Positions 32,818 through 40,317 of a DNA stretch of 47,010 nucleotides are shown here, one piece after another (position 1 is the first letter of the stretch; the number at the start of each line of letters is the position of its first letter). The notes beneath the pieces were generated by a model that did not search any database, was not told the origin of the DNA, and worked only from the letters and a program-made list of their open reading frames with translations. A program made the translations under genes and the position numbers. This DNA is from Pseudomonadota bacterium (GTDB lineage: Bacteria > Pseudomonadota > Alphaproteobacteria > Rhizobiales > Devosiaceae): assembly GCA_023415605.1 (NCBI GenBank), contig JAEZKB010000169.1, positions 1 through 47,010 on the forward strand. Direction: 5' to 3'.

Positions 32818-33599
32818 GCGAGGCTGCCACCAAGAAGCGCGGGGTCCTGACCTGGCTCGCCGAACTCGATGATGGGGTCATCATTCGCACGGCCTTCTTC
32901 ATCATGCTGGCCGGTTGCGCGGCAGTGCTCTGGATCGATTATCGCGAGCTCAACGATGCCGAAATCCCGCTGGCATCGACCCCGAACATGCCCGTGTTGC
33001 CGGCCTTCGACCCCGACGCACCGGCGACTCCCAATGGGCCTGCCGTGACCTCGGACCAGCAGAAGCTGCGCGAGCCGCTGAGCGTGAAACTGGGATCCGG
33101 CGGAAGGCTTGAGGTCACGGGCACCATCGATATCGGCTCGGCGGAGCGGTTCCGTGCCGAGGTCGAAAACTTTCGCGAATATATCAAAACAGTGGCGCTC
33201 GATTCACCCGGCGGGTCGGTCAATGACGCACTCGAGATCGGCAAGCTGATCCGCGAGGGCGGTTTCACCACCTCGGTGGCGGCGGGCGCGCTCTGCGCCT
33301 CGTCCTGTCCACTGGTCTTTGCCGGCGGCAAGGAGCGGGTGGCGACGGAGAAGTCGGCGATCGGCGTGCACCAGATCTATGCCAACGTCGAGGCCCAGAG
33401 CCTTCCCGCCGGGCTGCGCGCCGCGGGCGAGGCGATGTCGGACGCCCAAAAGACCACGGCGGCGATTACCCGCTACCTCACCGATTCGGGCGTCGATCCG
33501 GCGCTGTGGCTGCACGCTCTGGAAACGCCGCCGGACCGCCTCTACTACCTCACAGCCGCTGAACTGACCGAGTACAAACTGGCGACTTCGCTCGAGTAG
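32814..33599 (+). CDS. Membrane-anchored ClpP-fold (COG3904-like) protein
   Basis: This 261-residue protein has a cytoplasmic N-terminus, one membrane anchor (about 24-41), a Pro-rich linker (to about 80) and a ClpP/crotonase-fold domain: ALDSPGGSVNDALEIGKLI (128-146), GALCASSCPLVFAGG (158-172) with candidate nucleophile Ser163/Ser164, and IGVHQIYA with His186, matching ClpP's Ser/His order. The domain would lie outside the cytoplasm. Related proteins carry C-x-S-x-C at the nucleophile, as here (C161, C165), perhaps a disulfide. It starts at GTG overlapping the preceding stop. Protease activity is inferred, not shown. Confidence 0.78.
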   Translation: MSEAATKKRGVLTWLAELDDGVIIRTAFFIMLAGCAAVLWIDYRELNDAEIPLASTPNMPVLPAFDPDAPATPNGPAVTSDQQKLREPLSVKLGSGGRLEVTGTIDIGSAERFRAEVENFREYIKTVALDSPGGSVNDALEIGKLIREGGFTTSVAAGALCASSCPLVFAGGKERVATEKSAIGVHQIYANVEAQSLPAGLRAAGEAMSDAQKTTAAITRYLTDSGVDPALWLHALETPPDRLYYLTAAELTEYKLATSLE

Positions 33600-33701
33600 C
33601 GCTGCCTCAGGATCACCACAGACTCACAGTCCAATATTTCGGCGATTTGGTGCGGAACCGAATCTCGCGATCTGCATTCTGTGCTCTGAGGGGAGACCAC
33701 A

Positions 33702-33992
33702 ATGGCGACGACGCATACTTTGACGCGGCACCAAGACATCCAGAAATGGGTCACCGGACGACAGGGACTGCCGGCCATCCGCCGTGTACCCGATCCGACC
33801 GGCAAGGTCCGCGCCCGCCTCACCCTGAATTTTGCGGGCAAGCGCCCGGCACCAGCCTCGACGCCCACCCAGGACGACGGCATGAGCCCGGTGTCGTGGA
33901 CGGCGTGGCTTGCGGAACTCGACCGGCAGCATCTCGCTCTGCGGGTGCAGGACGAGCAATACGAATTCGTGGAACGCAAGGACCTCAACTAA
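33702..33992 (+). CDS. Small conserved protein, paralogue of the gene at 35483
   Basis: This 96-residue protein (HQDIQKWVTGRQGLPAIRRVPD, SWTAWLAELDRQHLALRVQDEQYEFV) aligns along its length with the 101-residue protein at 35483-35788: both share the xxIxxWxxxRxGxP opening, a PDxTG turn, a central Leu-x-Ile/Leu-x-Phe strand, and SWxxWxAxLxxxxLAxRVxD near the end. The pattern resembles a widespread small family often mislabelled as a 1,4-alpha-glucan branching enzyme fragment; that name should not be used as function. GGGAG precedes the ATG and a strong terminator follows. Confidence 0.72.
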   Translation: MATTHTLTRHQDIQKWVTGRQGLPAIRRVPDPTGKVRARLTLNFAGKRPAPASTPTQDDGMSPVSWTAWLAELDRQHLALRVQDEQYEFVERKDLN

Positions 33993-34081
33993 GAGTCGGG
34001 AGGCTTCAGCCGGAGCGCGTGCCCCCGCCTCCGCATTGCACCAGGCCTCAAACGACCCCTCCGACCCCCAAAGTCATCCTC

Positions 34082-34113
34082 AGGCTGGATCGCAAGATCC
34101 AGCCTAATTTTTT
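34082..34113 (+). terminator. Intrinsic terminator
   Basis: AGGCTGGATC (34082-34091) and GATCCAGCCT (34096-34105) form a perfect 10-bp stem with a GCAA tetraloop, followed by AATTTTTT. It ends the plus-strand small gene at 33702-33992 and lies 30 bp beyond the stop of the convergent diguanylate cyclase gene. Stem plus T tract favour the plus strand. Confidence 0.85.
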
Positions 34114-34142
34114 GGCGCGGTGAGACACGTCTAGTGAGAAAC

Positions 34143-35345
34143 CTATCCGACGATCTTCGGATAGGGATGCATCGGCATTGCATCGAGGGCCGGCTCGGCC
34201 AAGTGGACGCGGTCGCGGCCGGAGCGCTTGGCGGCGTAGAGGGCGGCGTCGGCGCGGCGGCGGAGGTCGGAAAGGCTTTCGTCGGCGGACCATTCGGCCA
34301 CGCCGAAGCTTGCTGTGCAGCGTTTCCACTCGGGCAGGCCGGCGATCGGCGAAGCCGCAAAAGCCGTGCGCACGCCTTCGGCGAAGAGCCGGGCGCCGGC
34401 GGCATTGGAGCCGGGCAGGAAGACGGAGAACTCTTCGCCCCCCATGCGCGCGATGGTCATCCGCTCAGCCGAGACCTTCTTGAGGATATCGGCGAAGAGG
34501 GCGATCACCCGGTCGCCGGTCTCGTGCCCGTAGGCGTCGTTGATGGATTTGAAGTGATCGAGATCACAAGCCACCAGCGCCGCAGGCAGGTTGCCCTTCC
34601 GGATCGCCGCCAGACCGGCTTCGACCCGCTGTTCGAAGCCCCGTCGGTTATAGAGACCCGACAGCGGATCGGTCTCGGAGCGGGCGGTGATCTCAACCAG
34701 CATATCGCGCACCAGGAGCGTCAACATGAGCAGGCCCATGGCTACCTGCAGCACGGCGCCGAGGCTCTGCGAGTAGAGTGCATATGTGGTGGCGATATAG
34801 CTCTGCGGACTGTCGCCGGGTCCGCCGGTCCAGCCCGCTACCAACGGCTTGGAAAGGAATTGCGCCGTCGAGAGGCACAGCGTTGCGAGAATAGCGAAGT
34901 CGATGGCCTGCCGGTATTTCGAGCGCAGGACCAAATAGGCCGCAAGACCCTGCAACGCGGCATAGGGCGCCTGGTAGGCGAACATGCGAAAGAGCGAATC
35001 GCGGCCCTGGTCATAGCCCACCCAGTTGGCGCCAAGGCCGGCAACGAACAACACACCCATGGTGAGCCAGGGCACGGCGACACGATAGCGCTTGGCGATG
35101 CCGACGGTGGCCGCCGCCAGCGTCAGGTAAAAGGCGCCAAAGCCGGCGACGTAGATCGGCTTGGGGTAGACCTGGATGGGCTGGATGAACTCGCACGAGA
35201 GATAGACGATCACGAAGCCATAGGCGATGGCGAACCAATAGGCCGTCCGGTCGGCACGATTGTTGAATCCGACGAGAAAGAAGGCCAGGGCGAAGAGCCC
35301 AGCCACAAACAGGTTTATCGCGAGGATGAAGCCCGCGCCGCTCAT
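34143..35345 (-). CDS. Membrane-bound diguanylate cyclase (GGDEF)
   Basis: This 400-residue protein has about six to seven membrane helices in residues 5-215 and a GGDEF domain in about 222-385. The entry motif TDPLSGLYNRRGFEQRVE, metal-binding Asp261 in ACDLDHFKSINDAYGH, and the active-site GGEEF at 302-306 are intact, so it should make cyclic di-GMP. The four residues at the I-site position (AERM) are not RxxD, so product inhibition by the canonical site is not expected. The membrane part has no recognised sensor family. It is flanked on both sides by the paralogous small genes on the other strand. Confidence 0.92.
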   Translation of the reverse strand: MSGAGFILAINLFVAGLFALAFFLVGFNNRADRTAYWFAIAYGFVIVYLSCEFIQPIQVYPKPIYVAGFGAFYLTLAAATVGIAKRYRVAVPWLTMGVLFVAGLGANWVGYDQGRDSLFRMFAYQAPYAALQGLAAYLVLRSKYRQAIDFAILATLCLSTAQFLSKPLVAGWTGGPGDSPQSYIATTYALYSQSLGAVLQVAMGLLMLTLLVRDMLVEITARSETDPLSGLYNRRGFEQRVEAGLAAIRKGNLPAALVACDLDHFKSINDAYGHETGDRVIALFADILKKVSAERMTIARMGGEEFSVFLPGSNAAGARLFAEGVRTAFAASPIAGLPEWKRCTASFGVAEWSADESLSDLRRRADAALYAAKRSGRDRVHLAEPALDAMPMHPYPKIVG

Positions 35346-35482
35346 GTCGCCGTTCCGTAGGTCACGCGGCGAGTCTAGGATGGGCCGCCCAAGAACTGGT
35401 TAATGCGAGTTCATTTTTGGCCGCTTGGAACCGGCCACAGCGTTTCTACGTATGGTGCATAGCTTTCCCAACGGAGCGTCTA

Positions 35483-35788
35483 ATGTCGAGAATCCTCAAA
35501 TCCCGCGAAGAAATCCGCCAGTGGGCCGAAGCCCGCGCCGGCAACCCGATGCTGGCCGAGCTGCCGGACGGCACCGGCACGCGCACGCTGCTGCAGATTA
35601 CCTTCGGCCAGCAGGCGCTCAACGCCGACGAGAACGAGGGCCCTGACCGCCCCGGCGGCCTCGAACTCGCCAGCTGGGACGACTGGTTCGCCGCGCTGGA
35701 AGCCGAGGGTCTCGCAATACGTGTCTCCGACGATCCGGCCGGCGGCAATGAGGCCGAGTTCGACTTCGTGCCGCGTGACATGGACTAG
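35483..35788 (+). CDS. Small conserved protein, paralogue of the gene at 33702
   Basis: This 101-residue protein starts MSRILKSREEIRQWAEARAGNPM and contains ITFGQQALN, LELASWDDWFAALEAEGLAIRVSDDP and a terminal EFDFVPRDMD. It is acidic and predicted soluble. See the paralogue at 33702 for the shared pattern. ATG 35483, 8 bp after a CGGAG site, is preferred to an upstream TTG. The stop codon abuts the long inverted-repeat element that begins at 35789. Confidence 0.72.
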   Translation: MSRILKSREEIRQWAEARAGNPMLAELPDGTGTRTLLQITFGQQALNADENEGPDRPGGLELASWDDWFAALEAEGLAIRVSDDPAGGNEAEFDFVPRDMD

Positions 35789-35927
35789 GGGCGGCCCCTC
35801 CACCATCCTGCGGGTGGTCCCCCTCCCCCGTTCCACGGGGAAGATAAGCTGGGGCGCGATTTCTCCTGATCCTCACCCGAGAAGCGGGGGAGGGGGACCG
35901 GCGAAGCCGTTGGAGGAGGCGCCGCCC
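35789..35927. repeat. Long imperfect inverted repeat, RIME-like intergenic element
   Basis: A left arm (35789-35834) and a right arm (35881-35927) are imperfect reverse complements over about 46 bp; both outer ends read GGGCGGC-x-CCTCC and both inner parts contain GGTCCCCCTCCCCCG. Each arm contains its own smaller hairpin (for example CCCCGT with ACGGGG near 35828-35841, and GGC-GAA-GCC near 35900). This architecture resembles the palindromic intergenic mosaic elements of rhizobia. It sits between the small gene and leuD. Copy number in the genome cannot be seen from one window. Confidence 0.7.
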
Positions 35928-36018
35928 ATTTCCCCCGAACCCATCCGCCTTTCGCCGCCCTTGACCCGTGGACCCCGTTTGCCGCATTACACCGCCACCA
36001 CACTGGGGTTTGCCGAAG

Positions 36019-36624
36019 ATGGACAAGTTCACCAAGCTCAATGGCGTCGCGGCGTCGCTGCCGATCATCAATATCGACACCGCCATGATCATCCCCAAGC
36101 AGTACCTCAAGACCATCAAGCGGACTGGTCTGGGCACGGCGTTGTTTTCGGAGATGCGCTACAAGGAAGACGGCTCTGAGAACCCGGAGTTCGTGCTCAA
36201 CAAGCCCGCCTACCGGCACGCCAAGATCATCGTGGCAGGCGACAATTTCGGCTGCGGGTCGAGCCGCGAGCATGCCCCATGGGCGCTGCTCGATTTCGGC
36301 ATCCGCTGCGTGATCTCGACGAGCTTTGCCGACATTTTCTACAATAATTGCTTCAAGAACGGCATCCTGCCCATCGTGGTCACACCCGAGCAGCTCGCGC
36401 TGCTCAAGGACGATGCAGAGCGCGGTTCGAACGCGACGATGACCATCGACCTCGAGAGCCAGACCATTTCGGGGCCGGACGGCGGCTCGATCCATTTCGA
36501 CATCGATCCGGCGCGCAAGCAGATCCTGCTCGAAGGCCTCGACGACATCGCCACGACCCTCAAGTCGGACGCCAAGATCGGCAGCTACGAGACCAAGCTT
36601 TCAGCCGAGAGGCCGTGGGTCTGA
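36019..36624 (+). CDS. leuD: 3-isopropylmalate dehydratase small subunit LeuD
   Basis: This 201-residue partner of LeuC begins MDKFTKLNGVAASLPIINIDTAMIIPKQYLKTI and carries the family signature GDNFGCGSSREHAPWALLDFGI. An upstream in-frame extension of 17 residues has no family features. Its TGA overlaps the RidA ATG (TGATG), and RidA in turn overlaps the GNAT gene the same way, so leuD-ridA-gnat-leuB is one translationally coupled cluster. leuC is 6.8 kb upstream. Confidence 0.96.
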   Translation: MDKFTKLNGVAASLPIINIDTAMIIPKQYLKTIKRTGLGTALFSEMRYKEDGSENPEFVLNKPAYRHAKIIVAGDNFGCGSSREHAPWALLDFGIRCVISTSFADIFYNNCFKNGILPIVVTPEQLALLKDDAERGSNATMTIDLESQTISGPDGGSIHFDIDPARKQILLEGLDDIATTLKSDAKIGSYETKLSAERPWV

Positions 36625-37013
36625 TGGTCCGCCGGATCTCCTCGGGCTCGCCGTTCGAGGACAAGATCGGCTATTCGCGTGCGGTCGTCGACGGCGACCG
36701 CATCTACGTTTCCGGCACGACCGGCTACGACTACAAGACCATGACCATGCCCGAGGATGCCGGGCAGCAGGCCCGCAATGCCCTCAGGACCATCGAGGAG
36801 GCTCTGGAGCAGGCCGGTTCGTCGCTCAAGGACGTGGTGCGGGTGCGCTATTATATCACCGACATGGCCTGGTATGACGCGCTGGTCGAGGCTGCGGGCG
36901 AGACTTTCCGCGACATCAAGCCGGCAGCCACGATGGTGCTTTGCGGCCTGACCACACCCGAGATGAAGGTCGAAATCGAGGCCGACGCCCGTATCGGCGC
37001 GTATCAGAGCTGA
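36624..37013 (+). CDS. RidA family protein
   Basis: This 129-residue protein belongs to the RidA/YjgF family (SGSPFEDKIGYSRAVVDGDRIYVSGTTGYD, QARNALRTIEEALEQAGSSLKDVVRVRYYITDM, MKVEIEADARIG), a cytoplasmic trimer that in the archetype hydrolyses reactive enamine/imine intermediates. The catalytic arginine position of archetypal RidA is not confidently placed here, so it may be one of the Rid subfamilies of unknown activity. The start overlaps the leuD stop (TGATG). Confidence 0.87.
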   Translation: MVRRISSGSPFEDKIGYSRAVVDGDRIYVSGTTGYDYKTMTMPEDAGQQARNALRTIEEALEQAGSSLKDVVRVRYYITDMAWYDALVEAAGETFRDIKPAATMVLCGLTTPEMKVEIEADARIGAYQS

Positions 37014-37432
37014 TGGTGGTCTATACCGAAAAGCTCGATCCCAGCCAGGACGACATCGACGCCGTCCTCGGCGCACTCGTCGCCAGCGAGCAGAACGCCG
37101 GCCGCGACGCCGGCTATCAGCCGTTCAGCGTGCTGCTCAGCGATGAACAGGGCGGGCCGGTCACTGGGGGGGTCTATGGCTACCAGCTCTTCGACTGGCT
37201 CTTCATCCAGTATCTGGCCGTGCCGCTGGGCCGCCAGGGGCAGGGCATCGGGCAGGAGCTGATGGCGCGGGCGGAAGCCTGGTCGCGGCAGCGCGGACTC
37301 GCCGGCATGTGGCTCGACACCTTCGCCTTCCAGGCGCGCCCGTTCTACGAAAAACTCGGCTTCTCGGTCTTCGGGGAGATCGAGGATCATCCGCGCGGCT
37401 CCAGCCGCTTCTTCATGCTCAAGCGGCTCTGA
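37013..37432 (+). CDS. GNAT family N-acetyltransferase
   Basis: This 139-residue protein has the GNAT acetyl-CoA loop RQGQGIGQELMARAEAW, preceded by the FIQYLAVPLG strand and followed by GMWLDTFAFQARPFYEKLGFSVFGEI. The full-length track begins earlier, but ATG 37013, overlapping the RidA stop (TGATG), gives the natural N-terminus MVVYTEKLDPSQDDIDAV. The substrate is unknown; its place between ridA and leuB is probably transcriptional convenience. Confidence 0.87.
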   Translation: MVVYTEKLDPSQDDIDAVLGALVASEQNAGRDAGYQPFSVLLSDEQGGPVTGGVYGYQLFDWLFIQYLAVPLGRQGQGIGQELMARAEAWSRQRGLAGMWLDTFAFQARPFYEKLGFSVFGEIEDHPRGSSRFFMLKRL

Positions 37433-37455
37433 CCGCCACACAACGAGACCTGACA

Positions 37456-38550
37456 ATGGCCCAGAAACTCTTCCTTCTCCCCGGCGATGGCATCGGCACC
37501 GAGATCATGGCCGAGGTCGAGAAGCTGATCACGCTGATCAATGGTGAGCAGCTGGCGGATTTCACCATCGACACGGGCCTGGTCGGTGGTTGCGCCTATG
37601 ACAAGTATGGCGTCGCCATCTCGGAAGAGGACATGCAGAAGGCGCTGGCTGCCGATGCGGTGATCTTCGGTGCCGTCGGCGGCCCCAAATGGGACAAGGT
37701 GCCCTATGAGGTGCGGCCGGAAGCGGGCCTCCTCCGCCTGCGCAAGGACCTGAAACTCTTCGCCAATCTTCGTCCGGCGATCTGCTATCCGGCGCTGGCC
37801 GATGCCTCGGCGCTCAAGCGCGAGATCGTCGAAGGCCTCGATATCCTCATCGTGCGCGAGCTCACCGGCGGCGTCTATTTTGGCGAGCCCAAGGAAATCA
37901 CCGATCTGGGCGACGGGCAGAAGCGCGCCGTCGATACGCAGGTCTACGAGACCTACGAGATCGACCGCATCGTGCGCGTGGCCTTCGACCTTGCCCGCAC
38001 CCGCTCCAAGAAGGTGCATTCGGCCGACAAGAAGAACGTCATGAAGTCCGGCGTGCTGTGGGACGAAGTCGCCCATTCGGTGGCCGCCGACTATCCGGAT
38101 GTCGAGTTCCACCACATCCTCGCCGACAACGCGGCGATGCAGCTGGTGCGCAATCCCAAGCAGTTCGACGTGATGGTCACCGACAACCTCTTCGGCGACA
38201 TCCTTTCGGACGCGGCTGCCATGTTGACCGGTTCGCTGGGCATGCTGCCTTCGGCCTCGCTCGGCGCTCCGGATGCCAATGGCCGCCGCAAGGCCCTCTA
38301 CGAGCCGGTCCACGGTTCGGCGCCGGATATTGCCGGCAAAGGCATTGCCAATCCGATCGCCATGTTTGCGAGCTTTGCGATGGCGCTGCGCTATTCGTTC
38401 AACATGGTCGAGACCGCCGACAAGCTCGAAGGCGCGATCGCGGCCGTGCTCGGCTCGGGCATGCGGACCGGCGACATCGCGCAGGAAAACCGCAAGACCG
38501 TCGGCACCGAAGAAATGGGCGACGCCATCCGCAAGGCGTTCGCGGCCTGA
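37456..38550 (+). CDS. leuB: 3-isopropylmalate dehydrogenase LeuB
   Basis: LeuB oxidises and decarboxylates 3-isopropylmalate with NAD. The 364 residues begin MAQKLFLLPGDGIGTEIMAEVEKLI, with RKDLKLFANLRPAICYP, RELTGGVYFGEPK, HHILADNAAMQLVRNPKQFDVMVTDNLFGDILSDAAAMLTGSLGMLPSA and EPVHGSAPDIAGKG. All family active-site motifs are present. It is last in the leuD-RidA-GNAT-leuB cluster, 23 bp after GNAT; a symmetrical hairpin follows at 38563-38585. Confidence 0.97.
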   Translation: MAQKLFLLPGDGIGTEIMAEVEKLITLINGEQLADFTIDTGLVGGCAYDKYGVAISEEDMQKALAADAVIFGAVGGPKWDKVPYEVRPEAGLLRLRKDLKLFANLRPAICYPALADASALKREIVEGLDILIVRELTGGVYFGEPKEITDLGDGQKRAVDTQVYETYEIDRIVRVAFDLARTRSKKVHSADKKNVMKSGVLWDEVAHSVAADYPDVEFHHILADNAAMQLVRNPKQFDVMVTDNLFGDILSDAAAMLTGSLGMLPSASLGAPDANGRRKALYEPVHGSAPDIAGKGIANPIAMFASFAMALRYSFNMVETADKLEGAIAAVLGSGMRTGDIAQENRKTVGTEEMGDAIRKAFAA

Positions 38551-38562
38551 GGGTAGCGGACG

Positions 38563-38585
38563 GGGAGGACTAGTCTAGTCCTCCC
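38563..38585. terminator. Perfect palindromic hairpin between leuB and the first DUF1127 gene
   Basis: GGGAGGACTAG (38563-38573), a central T, and CTAGTCCTCCC (38575-38585) are exact reverse complements. The DUF1127 stop codon (38575-38577) lies inside it. No T tract flanks it, so it may act as a weak bidirectional terminator for the two convergent genes. Confidence 0.5.
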
Positions 38586-38829
38586 TGCACCGCCAGCTCT
38601 TCCATTCGCTGATGGCGCCTTCGTGAGCGGCGTAGATGGCGTGCGGGTCGAATCCCATATCTCGCAGGACACGGGCATCCAGCCGGTAAAGGTGATGGAT
38701 GACTCGTCGCTCTTCCATGCGCAGCCGCGTCTGCGTCCATAGGCGCAGCAACGGCGCGAACAGGCGCAGCGGGTAAGTCTCTACGCGCACGGAGCGGATG
38801 TCAGTCTCGCAGATATCGTAGGTGGCCAT
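38575..38829 (-). CDS. DUF1127 small protein (first copy)
   Basis: This 84-residue basic protein ends its helical core with HHLYRLDARVLRDMGFDPHAI, the DUF1127 signature (short Arg-rich helical domain), preceded by RLWTQTRLRMEERR. DUF1127 proteins in Agrobacterium and Brucella are linked to control of phosphate and carbon metabolism and RNA turnover. AAGGAGAACGACG precedes ATG 38829, which decides against a start 13 codons earlier. It is divergent from the LacI gene, and the three LacI-type operators (38854-38952) lie in the shared region, so LacI control is likely. Confidence 0.82.
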   Translation of the reverse strand: MATYDICETDIRSVRVETYPLRLFAPLLRLWTQTRLRMEERRVIHHLYRLDARVLRDMGFDPHAIYAAHEGAISEWKSWRCRED

Positions 38830-38853
38830 CGTCGTTCTCCTTCGGGCCAGTGG

Positions 38854-38869
38854 TTTGAATCGGTTCAAA
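38854..38869. promoter_or_regulatory. LacI-type operator site 1
   Basis: TTTGAATCGGTTCAAA has TTTGAA/TTCAAA arms and a central CG, the LacI/GalR-family pattern. It lies 25 bp upstream of the DUF1127 start, probably within or just after that gene's promoter. Confidence 0.75.
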
Positions 38870-38888
38870 CTACGCTCGCGGCGGTCTC

Positions 38889-38902
38889 TTGAACCGATTC
38901 AA
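38889..38902. promoter_or_regulatory. LacI-type operator site 2
   Basis: TTGAACCGATTCAA repeats the arms of sites 1 and 3 with the same central CG. It lies roughly midway between the two divergent starts. Confidence 0.75.
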
Positions 38903-38938
38903 TACCTACACCTCGCCACAGCGCCGATCAAGGACGAA

Positions 38939-38952
38939 TTGAATCGTTTCAA
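38939..38952. promoter_or_regulatory. LacI-type operator site 3
   Basis: TTGAATCGTTTCAA, again with a central CG, lies 32 bp upstream of the LacI start. Its centre is 84 bp from that of site 1, about eight DNA turns, so looping between the outer sites is plausible. Confidence 0.75.
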
Positions 38953-38983
38953 TGAAATTGTTAAGCTCGGCGTCGTCAGGAGA

Positions 38984-40057
38984 ATGAGTTTGCGCAAGCC
39001 ACACGGCCAAAAGGCCGCTCGTCTCGCCGATGTCGCTCAGGCGGCCGGCGTTTCCCAAGGCACGGTGTCCAACGTCTTCAACCGCCCCGAGCTGGTGCGG
39101 GAGGAGGTACGCGAGCATGTCCGGGCGGTGGCGAGACAGATCGGCTATCGAGGGCCGGACCCGAAGGGGCGGCTGCTGCGGGCGGGCAAGGTCAATGCCA
39201 TCGGCGTCGCGACCGCCGAGCCGCTGCGCTATTTCTTCGAGGACCCATTCGCGCGGGTGCTCATGGAAGGCATGTCGGAGGCTTGCGACGCAGCGGGGGC
39301 CGGGCTGTCGCTGGTCTCGGCGATGAATGACGAAAGGCTCGCCTGGAACATCGAGAGCGCGCTGGTCGACGGCTTCGTGCTGCTCTGCGTCGAAGGCGGC
39401 GAGCGGCTGGTCGAGCTCACGCGGCAGCGGCAATTGCCCTTCGTGGCGCTGGCGCTGGGCAAGCCCGACCCGACGATCTCCGCCGTCGGTTCGGACGACT
39501 ATCTCGGCGCGACCCTGGCCGCCGAACATCTCATCGAGCTGGGGCATCGTGACTTCGCGATCCTGTCGCTGGAACTCGTCGATGGACACGTCGGTTTCGC
39601 CACCGAGGCGGAAGTCGACAAGGCGATCTACTCGACCTCGCGGGACCGTATCCGTGGCTCTTTCGATGTGTTCCGCAAACATGGCATCGACGTCTCCCGC
39701 ATCCCGATCTGGGAGTCGGAGAATGATCCCGAAACTGTGATCCCGGGTCTCGAGGCGATCTTTGCCCGCCCGGAACGGCCCACGGCGCTTATCTGCATGT
39801 CCGACCGGGTGGCGCTAATCGCACTCGAATGGCTCCGCGGGCGGGGGATCGCGGTGCCGGGCGAGGTCTCGGTGGTCGGCTATGACGGCGTGCCGGAGGC
39901 CGCGACCTCCGTCCCGCCGCTCACCACCGTAACGCAGCCCATCGCCGGGATCGGCAAGCGGGCCGTCGAGATCATCCTGGGCGGATCCAGTGAGATCCAG
40001 CGCGAGACGCTGCCGGTGGAACTCACGGTCAGGGGGAGTACCGGTCCGGCGCGGTAA
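38984..40057 (+). CDS. LacI family transcriptional regulator
   Basis: This 357-residue repressor has the N-terminal helix-turn-helix ARLADVAQAAGVSQGTVSNVFNRP (about 12-35) and a periplasmic-binding-protein-like effector domain (about 65-345), with typical C-terminal PPLTTVTQPIAGIGKRAVEIIL. Effector unknown; no sugar operon is adjacent. CAGGAGA precedes ATG 38984, eight codons after site 3. It should bind the three operators in front of it and so repress both itself and the divergent DUF1127 gene. Its 3' end overlaps the second DUF1127 gene by 29 bp on the opposite strand. Confidence 0.92.
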   Translation: MSLRKPHGQKAARLADVAQAAGVSQGTVSNVFNRPELVREEVREHVRAVARQIGYRGPDPKGRLLRAGKVNAIGVATAEPLRYFFEDPFARVLMEGMSEACDAAGAGLSLVSAMNDERLAWNIESALVDGFVLLCVEGGERLVELTRQRQLPFVALALGKPDPTISAVGSDDYLGATLAAEHLIELGHRDFAILSLELVDGHVGFATEAEVDKAIYSTSRDRIRGSFDVFRKHGIDVSRIPIWESENDPETVIPGLEAIFARPERPTALICMSDRVALIALEWLRGRGIAVPGEVSVVGYDGVPEAATSVPPLTTVTQPIAGIGKRAVEIILGGSSEIQRETLPVELTVRGSTGPAR

Positions 40058-40304
40058 CCGACGGCTCCCGGCTCAGCGGTTCGAGCCAGACACTGCGGTG
40101 TTTGCCGAGGATGCCGCGATCGACATCCTCCCAGCTCAGGCCCATATCGCGCAGCAGATGGGGATCGAGTTCGGCCAGATTGAGCAGGGCATGGCGGCGT
40201 CGCGACCGTTCTTGCCACCGTTCAATGGCGGCCTTCAGGCCGGCGAGAATCGTCAGGCTGCGCCGTTCGGTGACGGGCAGGTCGTTGCAGTCGATGGTGG
40301 TCAT
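40029..40304 (-). CDS. DUF1127 small protein (second copy)
   Basis: This 91-residue protein has the DUF1127 core AAIERWQERSRRRHALLNLAELDPHLLRDMGLSWEDV and a C-terminal GKHRSVWLEPL stretch. It is longer than the common 45-75 residue forms, as is the first copy. The last 29 bp overlap the convergent LacI gene. The GGAG ribosome-binding site sits immediately after the T tract of the terminator at 40318-40359, so its transcription requires a promoter inside that hairpin region or read-through from the gene at 40378. Confidence 0.82.
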   Translation of the reverse strand: MTTIDCNDLPVTERRSLTILAGLKAAIERWQERSRRRHALLNLAELDPHLLRDMGLSWEDVDRGILGKHRSVWLEPLSREPSVTAPDRYSP

Positions 40305-40317
40305 CGAGAAAACTCCG

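Noticed and set aside
33702..33992. Calling this small protein a 1,4-alpha-glucan branching enzyme
   Set aside because: The name is a common misannotation of this small family; a 96-residue protein cannot carry the GH13 branching-enzyme fold.
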